DNA from: Chytriomyces cf. hyalinus JEL632
Lineage: Eukaryota > Chytridiomycota > Chytridiomycetes > Chytridiales > Chytriomycetaceae
Length of the DNA: 64,000 nucleotides
Direction of reading: 5' to 3'
Assembly: GCA_025435555.1 (NCBI GenBank)
Contig: JAIWWG010000049.1
Coordinates: forward strand, 203,795 to 267,794
Shown: one piece after another, positions 46,510 to 59,154 of the stretch
How positions within the stretch are numbered: position 1 is the first letter of the stretch
Layout: each line of letters begins with the position of its first letter
Made by a program: the position numbers and the translations under genes
Notes under the pieces: generated by a model
What the model saw: the letters and a program-made list of their open reading frames with translations, nothing else
The model's database searches: none
What the model was told of the DNA's origin: nothing

Positions 46510-47011
46510 AGATGGTGTCTTTTTTAACATGAATTGAATACGAATGGAGCGTGTCTCAGTTCTTAGTTGTCTGCGTTGCTTGTTCTGTTTGAAAACAGCT
46601 GCAGTTTTACTTTTCGCGTTGAAAGAAGTCAGGTGGATGATGATACACACGGCTGACCTTTGTTTCTGACTATGGCTTGTCGTGGGAGGCTGCCACTCAA
46701 GTCTTGACTCGCGTTTCCCCATGCGTTTTATTTGAAACGATGATGGTTTGATAAACTCGGTGGCTCAGATAAACTCAACCGAAAAGAAGGCACCCAAAAC
46801 CGAGCATTTGAAAACAATGAAGTGGAGACCACAGCCATCCGTAGAATCCATACATGAGAAAACCGATTGTGTTGGCAATGTTCGCAGTCAGCTGCACATT
46901 CACTGTTCGCAAGGAGCTGAGGGTGCCGCAAGCTGTGCCGGCGGGTAAGAACAGAAGCTGGAGTACGCGCCGTCATTTACATGAGACCGGTGCCGGAGGT
47001 AACTGTGCGTT
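46510..47011. other. intergenic region, no gene seen
   Basis: The 3' side of PCCB. ORFs on both strands are short and shadow-like. Confidence 0.45.
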
Positions 47012-49088
47012 ATGAGCCAGTTGACTGAGTATGACGCAGAATTAGTCGAGTTAGAATTTGGCTGGGTAAATCTTTACCGGTGAGCGAAACCATTCTGGAC
47101 CATCACCGACGGCTCAGCCCTGGACTCACCGACGCACGAGGACAAGCAAACCCGCTATTTTGTGGTGAGTATATACGTTGGCATTCTCGCGAAATGCGGA
47201 CCTTTGACAGTTTGTCTTTTGATAAAAACAAAAAGGAAAGAGAGGTCCATGAAAGAAACGCGAGACATGAGAGAGGAATACAATTGGTATGCTGCAGACT
47301 CCTTGCACATACGAGCGCCCGTATGCGACGACAGAGTTCCCGCTCGACAAGGAGCTGCAGGGGAACTTCTTGCACACACAGCTACGGACGTTTGTGGTTT
47401 CGTGCGCATAGATGAGTGCTATGCTGATGGTAAATTGACCCCTCCTCCCCTTGTCACATCCATAGTCAGCTCCGTGTATCTGCCCTTGGCAGCGCTTTTG
47501 AACAGTGCGATGTTGCCGTATCAGATGCATTCTTTGTATCCGAGAGGTCGGCGTATGCGCTTTTCTGTTTTCGAGGATTACACGCAGAGTCGGAATTCAT
47601 CAGCGTGGATGTTGTGTCGAGCTATGCTTTCTCCATTTAAATTGGAGCAAATAACGGCAGTGCTTGTCAATGGACACAGGAGCATCGTCCGACCGAATCA
47701 TGTCCCATGCGACCCACGAGATGACTGAAGCAATTAATGCTAGGAGCCACGCGCGTGAGTACTTGTTCCACCCATATTCCGGCGCGAAAAGATACAGATT
47801 TGGGGTCGTGGAAAATTGAGAGTGGATTACGTAACCCAGCGATGGAACAGCGGCCCTGCGGCATTATGATCGATGGACTTGCTGAACGATCTCTTCAAGG
47901 AATGAATAGTGCTGAGGGGATCCGAGGTTCATAGCAGATTCGTCAATGGTGGACACGCAAAGCGGAATATCGAGCGCCACGACACATTCGCCAAAAAGGG
48001 GCTTTTTGAAAGGCTCTGGTGAGTCCAGCCCCGTCGAATGGCAAGATACGGCTTCGCGCTCCCAGCAGAATGAAGTAAAAATTGGGTTTTCTGGTGCCAC
48101 CACATTCAACACAGCCAGAAGCGTGCATGATGAATCTGGCATCAACAACGGTATAAGTGAGTGCAATTTCCCCCAACTGTTGTTACTTTCCTGCGAAAAA
48201 TTTGGGAATCGCAAGTGATTGCTCACGTTATGCAAACACGGCAATCTGAGAATGGCTTCGTTCTTGACTGAAACATCACGTGAAGGAATGACTCGCGACT
48301 GGTCGCAGATGTGTCAGGAAAGCGCTCATCATCATCATCATCATTCCCCGAAACAGATTGCTCAGAGGCGCATAATCAAACTGAGGATTCGGCGGGCATC
48401 ACTCGTGCGATTCATCCTGAAGTGATGGGAGAACAGGATCTTTGTGATGGAAGGAATGAAATAAGCCGGCGGATGGATAAGGGACATCCGTGTGCGAATC
48501 TGCTGGAATTGGTGTTGACAGGCACTTCTGTGAGTACAAATTCGTCATCGCCACTCTTCACACTTCGATTTCGCGAATGGAAAAAATGGAGGTGCGGGGT
48601 GGTTACTTGACCAGAAGTGCCACCACGGAGCGCTTGAAGATTTGGAGTTGTGAGCATGTACAGGATGCTTTTAGAGCAATACTCTGCGGCGGCGGGGGTT
48701 CGGATTTTGGAGAAAGGAAGCTGATCATTTTCGGTTGCGAAAACAGATTCATCATCGGCGAGCGCCAAAAGTATGATCGCGATAAATTTGCCGCGGCAGA
48801 CACACGTGCATTCTACCGCTGCAGACAATGTTCGCAGCGTAGTTGGATTCCTGGTTGACAATGACGGTCAAGCTTCTCCAGGTAAATGACTTTTTTTCGA
48901 TGCCCCTGACTTGGACGGGACGATTAGCGGGGAAATTGGTTTCGCGATGGAGTGAAGGGCAATGTGATGATTTGGACACTGGATTGCTCAATTGGCTTGT
49001 TGAGCTCACCCTTGAACTACTTCACCAGACAATGTTCAAAGTGCGACCACAACGAATTCGCCGCTTGGCCCATACAGTCACCACTTAG
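47012..49088 (+). CDS. unresolved multi-exon gene or gene fragments
   Basis: Several plus-strand stretches look coding but cannot be joined confidently. They include MSQLTEYDAELVELEFGWVN (47012), THEDKQTRYFV before a GTGAGT donor (about 47165) and ATTEFPLDKELQGNFLHTQL (about 47330). Next come FEQCDVAVSDAFFVSERSAY (about 47500) and the ORF at 47670, containing EMTEAINARSHAREYLFHPY. A Ser/His-rich part follows (48310-48480). The block at 48490-48858 ends GERQKYDRDKFAAADTRAFY plus RCRQC, vaguely like a FLYWCH-type zinc finger. Minus-strand alternatives are weaker. It may be one regulatory gene or decayed copies. Boundaries are approximate. Confidence 0.3.
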
Positions 49089-49431
49089 ACCGTCTTGAAA
49101 AGGACAGCCCAAGTGTCATCGCTGAGCCCGTTCTGATATTCTTGCAGGTGGCGTTTAGATGAATCAAATCACGCTGACACATCTTGCTCACCCAAAAAAT
49201 CCCCAACAGGCACTGCAAGAGATATAGTGTTAAATGTCGACGCTTTCCGTGGATCAGGACGCACGGGAGGTTTGTCACTTACGATTGCCTCACGACACTG
49301 ATCTTTAGAACCTGAACAAATTCTTCGTTTAACAAGAACCATTGATGTCATTATCATCTGCAGAGACTTTCGGTGAACATCAAATGCCCAGAAAACTTTA
49401 TGAACATTAGAATGAAGCTCAATTTTACCGA
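49089..49431. other. short interval before the WOPR gene
   Basis: Possible 5' UTR or promoter of the WOPR gene. Short plus-strand ORFs (for example from an ATG near 49230) might be upstream exons, but none joins clearly. Confidence 0.35.
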
Positions 49432-50843
49432 ATGTCCTTTTTCCCACTGCCAGTGCCTCCTGAGAACTCCAAGAATGATATGGAATGTGACGATGTCCAG
49501 TTTGAAGGTGATCAACCCTTTTCTCAAACCCAATTGCGCAGGAGCGTAATTTTCCTTTTACAGGCCGTGTCACTCGACTTTCGCGCAAACATCAGTTGGA
49601 AGCTTCAAGTGTGCCGTCCACGAAAAGACACCGAACTTCGAGTGCCACATATGATGGTCGCATTGAAAATCCTTTGGACGCCGGTATTATGATTGAAGCA
49701 TGCATCAAGGGCATTTTGAGGAAGGTAAGCGGGGCAATGAAGGTTTCATCGATTGAAATTCGATCCGGCACAGTTTTGGTGATTCATGAGCGCGATGGCA
49801 ATACAGCGATGGCGCGTGAGCACATCTTCGGTTTGTTGATTGTCCAGCTTTGTGATGAGAATATGATTGACAGGATGGGTATCAGTGGTCGCCTTCTCGA
49901 ATCAGTGGAGGGTTTTCATATATCGGTACCTGAAGCACAGTTACCAACACATTGATGTTACTCATCATTCATCTCATCTTATCAATAGGCAAGTCGAGAG
50001 GAAAGTCAGTGTTAGAGCAACCGAAACTGAGGAAACCCAGACCATTCCATCAACTGCCGACGGTTCGAAGTTGGCAAAAGGAAAGTCATTCACTGTCTTA
50101 CCCGATGGACTCACAAAAAAGACCATTGGAATGATTGGATCGGACCGGCAAAGCTATCGCGTCATTTCGTATTATGAGACGGAAGATGCGAGGGTCCGAA
50201 CAAGCCTCATTAACATTCGAGAACTCGACAGTCCTCGGATTTCTGCACACAAGGCTCTGCTGAGACCGTCAACAGACGAATCGTTTTCGTCGCTTGGCTT
50301 GTATCCAAAAGATACTGATGCGTCCACCTCGAATGGTTGGAGAAACAAGAGAAAGAGGAGAGCAGTTGTGATACCGCAGATTGACCGACGTTATCCTGAA
50401 TACGAGCCGCAAATTTCTGACTACCCAATCATGTTTCCGTACCGGCAAGATCCTTTCGCAGCGGGTGATCCGCAAGCAAGACCTTCAATAACTGAAAAAT
50501 TGGTGCATCGAAAAGTGGACAACCATCTTCAGCGCATCAGAAACGTACACCAACAGCTTTACCTCCACAATACTTGAGAGAAATTGCGGTGGGAAAATAT
50601 GTGAACGCACCTCCTTTTGTCGCGTTCGCATCATCCTCAAGCAGCAATACGTATCACCATCAAGGGAACACTCTGCATTATTCCTTATCCGCTCAATATG
50701 ATGCATATCAAGGCATGACGGGTGGCTACATGTCCCAACAGCAGCAGTACCAGCAACAATATACCCTGGGGCCAGGTTATTTCCAACTACCATCAGGTTA
50801 TGGACCAAGCCCACCTCCATCGAACGGACACCATCCACTTTGA
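49432..50843 (+). CDS. WOPR (Gti1/Pac2) transcription regulator
   Basis: Fungal-specific DNA-binding regulator of development. The start is MSFFPLPVPPENSKND. Introns at 49546-49595 and 49816-49873 restore one frame. The first WOPR half reads TYDGRIENPLDAGIMIEACI, KGILRKVSGAMKV and IRSGTVLVIHERD; the second intron creates the ARW core. The second half reads FTVLPDGLTKKTIGMIG and YRVISYYETED, matching the family's (K)PDGLIKKT...SYY pattern. The usual WTDG..WS.SR segment is poorly conserved. A 68-bp intron at about 50465-50532 probably links to a Gln/Tyr/Pro-rich C-terminus ending GHHPL at 50843. Without it, the protein ends at 50577. About 410 residues. Confidence 0.75.
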
Positions 50844-51293
50844 CGCCAACCTTCGTCACATAGCCAAGAAAACTCCTGATGCTTATTATTTGATGGCGCG
50901 TACATGCCACTTGCCAATAAAGTATGCGTGTTGAAACTGTTAATTCAAATCAACCACTCCAGCAGCAAGTAATGCACACGCTGATGGCGCAACAAAAGTA
51001 TTTTACTCATGACATGAAAAACAACGGAAAAAATAAAACAAGGTTGCATTTTGAAAATAAAAACAAGAGCCGTAATCTAGTCTGCCCTTGACCCGCCCCC
51101 TCACTCCCAACTCCAACAGACAACCCTGGTGCAGCATGAGTCGAGAGCACCACAACACCCCACATCCAGCACAACACTTGCAGATACAAACACACCAATA
51201 AACGCACGGTCACTCCAACAAAACGAGTGTCTCACACATAGCTCATTTTCCCATTCATCCCCTCTTTTACCCAAATACAAGACGCGTTTTTTT
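50844..51293. other. intergenic region, no gene seen
   Basis: 3' regions of two convergent genes (WOPR and SRPK). No ORF of note. Confidence 0.5.
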
Positions 51294-53767
<2,474 letters not shown>

Positions 53768-54002
53768 TTGATACCGTTGTGGATTTATTGGATTTTATCG
53801 GATTTGCCACCTTGCACTTGGTTTATTCTCACACCCACACACCCGGCCGTTCCCCTGCAAAAACATTCTATTGGCGAGACTGGATGTACTAGGTAAGCAG
53901 TGGGCTTCCTTCTCTGGAAGGATGTGAGCTAACTTCCCAGCATTTCAGAGAAACTGGAGTAGGACTCATGCGCATACACACATTCTTAAAAAGAACGACC
54001 AT

Positions 54003-54795
54003 CTATTTCGGTGTGAATATGCTGTAATACAGTTTCGCTTCCTTTTCCATGACTTGCGGCCAACACTCTGGCAGCTCCGCCTTTAACAGACCAGGGTTGC
54101 CCCCATACACAGAAAATGAAGGAATAATGCAGTTAGGAGCAATAACCGTGTTGTCGAGAATTCGCGCACAGTCTTTGATGATTGCGAATCGGCCCTGTGT
54201 TGATTGGGAAGCGGCGTCAAATGATGTCAAGTGATGTCAACAGTGGAAGAGTTTTCCAAAGCCAATCGGGGGGTAACAATGAACGTACGATGACGCAGTT
54301 CTTGCCGATTTGGACGTGCGATCCAATGGAGGCCGCTTCCACAATGCTATTTTCGCCTGTCGCAAGAAGTGGTTAAAAAAGCTGTAAGCAAGGAGCAGCA
54401 TCGACACACGCAAATAATCACAGACACACCAATGTGAACAAAGTCGCCAATCTTCATGGGGTAATACGAAAAGATGTTCTTGTACACTTTCGACGGTGGC
54501 CGGATGATGGATCGTTGCGTGAGCAGACAGTACTTGCCCACGGCAATCACGACCGCATGTCCAGTTCCTGATCGCCGCAAGTCTCCTCGCACCATGCATT
54601 CGGTTTGGATGATTGTCTTTCCGCCCAGGATAATGTTCTGCGACCCATGAATGACGCTTTTCCTGCTCACTTTGTTGCCCGTGTCCTGTAGTCCCCGGGG
54701 ATTAAGCATCATTGGAGAGAGCGAGGTCAGAGAAAGGAGGGGCAAACCGTTTCGATGTACTCGCTTTTCTCGTAATGGATGGGTGCCAGCTCCAT
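54003..54795 (-). CDS. DCTN5: dynactin subunit 5 (p25)
   Basis: Pointed-end complex subunit of dynactin, the dynein cofactor for retrograde transport of endosomes. It starts MELAPIHYEKSEYIET at 54795. Exon 1 is 54748-54795 and the first intron 54686-54747. Exon 2 encodes GNKVSRKSVIHGSQNIILGG, KTIIQTECMVRGDL and RSIIRPPSKVYKN. Later exons give left-handed beta-helix hexapeptides (IGSHVQIGKNCVI, ARILDNTVIAPNCIIPSFSV) and GGNPGLLKAELPEC before the end at 54003. The sequence order follows animal DCTN5 closely, at about 180 residues. Confidence 0.92.
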
Positions 54796-55694
54796 CTTGC
54801 TCCAACTTCCCGTTTATCAAACAAAACCTTTCCGGAAAACCATGACTCAGCAGCGTCGCTTGCGAGCGCGGTATCCTTCGGTTCATAGCAGCATCCGGCA
54901 ACGAATCAGCAGCAGATATCTCGAATCATCCGATCTCAACCAGCAACATGCCTCCAACCGGAACATCATCAGTCGAGTCATCAGTCAGCAAGCTTATCAG
55001 CGATCAATTCGCAGCAGCAAGGCGCATGCTTTATTCAGCAACACGCATCCGTCAAAGCATCTCAGCAACTAATCCTGCCTCGAATCTCAGAAATCCGGCT
55101 TCAACTGCGCTCAAAGTTGGTGTTGCGCGATCAAACAGCCCCAGCCGCTTTGCATGCCCGCACGCTTCATCATTCGCATCAGCCAGGAAGCAGATCCGCC
55201 ATCGAAAGGAGCAGCGTGCACGAGCTTTATTCAACTTGACGCATCAACAGCCGCCCCAGTTTCCATACGCACTGCGTTTTCCCAACTTTAAGAGCCGCTT
55301 CCTTTTATTAATCCGAGAGGTGCTGTTTCTTCCTTGTCCTCGAGGATTGAACGAAGTCAAAGCGACGAGCTGTAACAACAAACCCTTTCCGAAAAAAAGC
55401 AGATTTTACACGAAATACACGAACATATGGTAGGTGCTCTTCACATAGTCACGCTTCCGATACCTGCGCTTTTGTCAATTGAATGCTTCTTCCCCCGATG
55501 CTATTCTTTTATCTGCCTTCCAGCAACGAGCAAGCGTCTAAGCAAAATCAAAATCAAAATTACAGTTGGAGCTTGCATGTGCATGCAAAGTGTCACACCA
55601 CAGTGCGCAAATATTAGGCCAATGAGAATCAGAGACGGCCTAATTTATTTTGTTAAATTTCATTTCCTTGGGAATGCTCTGAAGAACCTGCCTT
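54796..55694. other. interval with overlapping low-complexity plus-strand ORFs
   Basis: ORFs at 54779-55072 and 54948-55433 overlap in different frames, with Ser/Gln/Arg-rich composition from repeated CAGCA-like words. Neither has a recognisable domain, so I do not call a gene. The right part is the 3' flank of the ABC transporter. Confidence 0.35.
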
Positions 55695-58600
55695 TCAATC
55701 CGCATTCGCATCGTCGCCCGAAATAATTTTGACAAACACTTCCTCCAAAGTTGTTTGCGAAATGGACCACTGCAAAACACCATGGTCCGCCTTTTCCGCT
55801 TCAATCATTTTGAACATTGCTGGAATCTTGGCTCGCTCCGAGGAAGGAAACTCATACGCCGTGGAAGTGGCAAACGCGTCCATCGTGTGCCAACCAGGCG
55901 GCATCACGGACTCAATAAACTCGCTTGCACGCGCCGTATCCTCCTCCTTGGAAATGAATGAAAGCTTGAAGCCAGACCCGTACAACTCTTTGAGCCTCAA
56001 CGGCTTCCCAAGGCACCGCATGGATCCTTTCGCCATGATCCCGATACGTGTGCAAAGCGCTTCAGCTTCCTCCATTGAATTCGTTGTGAGGATAATGGTC
56101 TTTCCCTCTCTGGCGTCTTGAATAATGTTCCAGATCATGCGTCTGACTTCTGGATCCAACCCCGTCGTGGGCTCGTCCAAGAACAGGTTCCCTACAAGCG
56201 CGATTGCAATTGACAAACGCCGCTTCTCACCGCCAGAAAGTTGTGTCGGCAGCCGCATCGCCAATGTTTCCAAAGAAACGCGTTTCAACGACTCCTCCAC
56301 AGCTGCCATTTCCAACTCCGCCGGAATACCTTTCAAACGCGCGTAAAAGTACAAGTGTTCTTGCACATTCAAGTCTGACCAGTGAATATCAAACTGTGGA
56401 CAGATGCCAATGTGGTTGTACACTTTGTCCGTCTCCGTCTTGAGATTGAACCCGGCAATCCGTGCTGTGCCGCCGGACCCTTCAAACAGCCCAGACAAGA
56501 TACTGATTAAAGTTGTTTTACCGGCACCGTTCGGGCCCAGAAGCCCAAGCACGACTCCGGCCTCCTCCGCAAACGTCACGTTGCGAACACCAACCTTTGG
56601 ACCCAATCCCTTGCGCGACGGGTACACTTTGTTCAAATGAGATACAACAACGTTTGCAGTGGGAGAGTGCTGTTGGGCGTCCACGCGGGCTCGTTCGCCT
56701 CGCACGTCGTCATCTTCACGTGGGTCCAAGTCAAGAGTTTTGCTTTTACTTTCAACACGCGTTTTGAGGAAACAAGTGACGGGAAAGTGCCACGGTTTTT
56801 GTACACCGAATTGGGACGGAACCACGTGTGAGAGATATGCAGCGAGCAGGGCAAATAGAACAGAATCGGCCAGGAGGAACACACTAATGGTGCGCAACTC
56901 TGTGTCTCCAAATAGTTGACTGGTTGAAAGAGGCGTTTTCGAGCTGCTTTCGTTGGCAAGGAGTAGACCGCGGTAGAAGGCAAATGGTGGCCAGATGTTG
57001 ATGACGGCAAGTTGCCGAGAACCTTTGAAGAGCAAGGATAGTACTGTGCTAACTACCACGCTTATGAGCGCAAGAAGGTACGTGATGACTTTTGAGCATT
57101 GTTGTTAGTGGATGAGTCAATGGTCAATAAACATCTCGGTAATTGTTACCAAGGGCGATGCGCGACTGCTTAAACAGCGTGGACAGAAAGAACGACAGGC
57201 AGACTTGGGCATTCCCCCACAGCAGAAAAAGAACAAACAAAACAACGGGCGACGTGAGTGTGAACATTTCAATCTTGCTGAAGTAACCGGCGCATGCAAA
57301 CACAAGCGTCGAACACGCGTAAAGAACAAAACACGTCAAGTAGTGTGCGAGATAGTAGAACCACGTGTTCATGCCATTCATTTTCATCATGATCAGGATG
57401 CGGTCCTCCTTTTCTGTAAATGCAATTCTTCAGAAAGCTGGTATAAACGCACCAAATCGCAAGAACGTGCTCACCCTTCACCAACATTACCACAAAAACG
57501 GGCAACAAAAAAGACACTGCAAAGGGAAACAAAAAGTTTCCAATCTGCGCAGCCAGTTTCAAATTGAGTTTCCCACTTTTAACTTCGGGAAAAACGCGAA
57601 CTCCTTGTGTGATAGTGGCCTTCTCCAAAGCCGGATTTCCTCGCGCCATGGCCCTGAGTTGTGCTTGGTTCAGCTTTGAAACCTGTGAGAGCATGCGAAG
57701 ACCAGTTCCGGCAAACGTTGGTGCGCCTGCAATGTGGCTGTCGGACCCGTAACTGATGATCCACTTGGATTTGAGCTTTTCTGGTTCGAATTGATCGAGA
57801 AAGAGGCCGCCGTACGGCATGGAAGATAACACTGCGCCCACACTTGCATAGAACGAAGTAAGCTCGTCGGTGTTGTATTTGGCGCCTTGTAGTCTTGTTG
57901 AGTTTCCCGACTTCTGCAATGACTTGTTTCAAATGGATGCTTAGAGCATTGTCAATGTCGTTGGAAGATTGAATATTGGGGTCGACGTTGAAGTAAGGAT
58001 ACAGAGTGAATCCAATGAGGCCGTTCGTGTTCAAGTTGGCAAACAAACGCTGTGGAATCGATCCAAGCAGTCCTAAAGTCGCGTCAAATGATGGAGAAAG
58101 AATGCTCGAGTAATTGAGCGACGACAGCTGATTAGCAGCAAGGTTCGATTTGGCGCCGGATCCAAGATACTTGGCGAACTCTGGCCGAGCACCAACAACG
58201 GCCCATTCACTCAGCTGCCTGCGCATGAGTTCCTGGAGAATCATCGTGCCTTCCTCAGTGGGTGCTTCCTGGTATTTGAGCAGTTGGCTGATCCAGCCAC
58301 CGTCGGGAGGAGGAACAGCGGTCGAGTCCATCTTGCCAAGTCCAGTCAAGTTTGCGTTGCGTTCATAAATTTGCGAGAAGGACGGATACGCGTCGCCAAA
58401 CCAGTGCACGCACGGCTCAGGAACACCATTGGAGAAAAAATTGACTGGCATCATTTTGACAGTTACTTCTGGGGCGGCGGTGGCATCCTCATAGTACGCG
58501 CTCCATTTGCTGGCGTGCGGGTCAAACGGTTTTGTGGGGGCCTCTTCGACACTGCGGAACTGTTTTGACGCTTCATTGATGTTGTAGTTGGGCAAGCCGG

Positions 58601-58946
58601 CTGCTGTCAGGACAGCTGTGTTGCTGCAGTAGAGGTAGCTCTCGACGATCACGCCGCCTTGCGTCAAGAATGCGAGAGCGGACGCGAGGAGGGCCGTTGT
58701 CAGCACCAGCAGGAGAGGGCATACGCTTTTTAAATTGGTTGAATTGGTTAGATGAGAACATGCAAACAATCCCGGCACTTACAGCAGACACGCAATGTTG
58801 CTGACGGCCTGTCTCTTTTGCTGCACAAGCGTCTTTCTGAAGAGCGCCTTGCACTGGTTCGGCTTCTGACGGAGCGGGATTGCGCCCGACGTGCTTGTTG
58901 TCATAGTTGACGCCAGGCTCTTTTCGGGGACACTACGGTTGAACAT
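55695..58946 (-). CDS. half-size ABCA-type transporter with non-canonical H-loop
   Basis: Lipid-type ABC transporter with one membrane domain and one ATPase. It starts near 58946 (MFNRSVPEKSLAST) or 58904. After TM1 (CPLLLVLTTALLASALAFLT) comes a long extracytoplasmic loop of about 300 residues, then five membrane segments (FLFPFAVSFLLPVFVVML onward). The NBD has Walker A GPNGAGKTT, Q-loop ICPQFDI, signature LSGGEKRR, Walker B LFLDEPTTGLDP and a final TTLEEVFVKI. The H-loop reads ILTTNSMEEAEAL, with Asn in place of the catalytic His. The frame changes at about 57,905 and needs either a 73-bp intron (about 57919-57991) or an indel. Divergent from a paralogue 209 bp away. Confidence 0.85.
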
Positions 58947-59154
58947 TGCTGGCGCTTGTACAACAAAGTGGGGTTGGGTTTCTTTTGACACGCTGTCTTT
59001 ATCGCCTTTGTGGATGGCTGCAGCGGCCAATTTGAGCTACTGCTGTAAAAATTTCCGGCTTGTCGGGCTTGACCGGCCGCAGATACGTCTGCCGCTTTTG
59101 AGCAAAGACCTACAAAACAAGCACTGCGGCACTCCCGTACTCCCCCACACAAAC
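58947..59154. promoter_or_regulatory. bidirectional promoter of the ABCA pair
   Basis: About 208 bp between divergent start codons. The minus-strand frame stays open through part of it, so the longer N-terminus of the minus-strand gene cannot be ruled out. Confidence 0.45.

Noticed and set aside
48331-48352. (CAT)n run encoding poly-His
   Set aside because: Simple repeat. The poly-His frame is not the best coding frame, in which the run reads as Ser.
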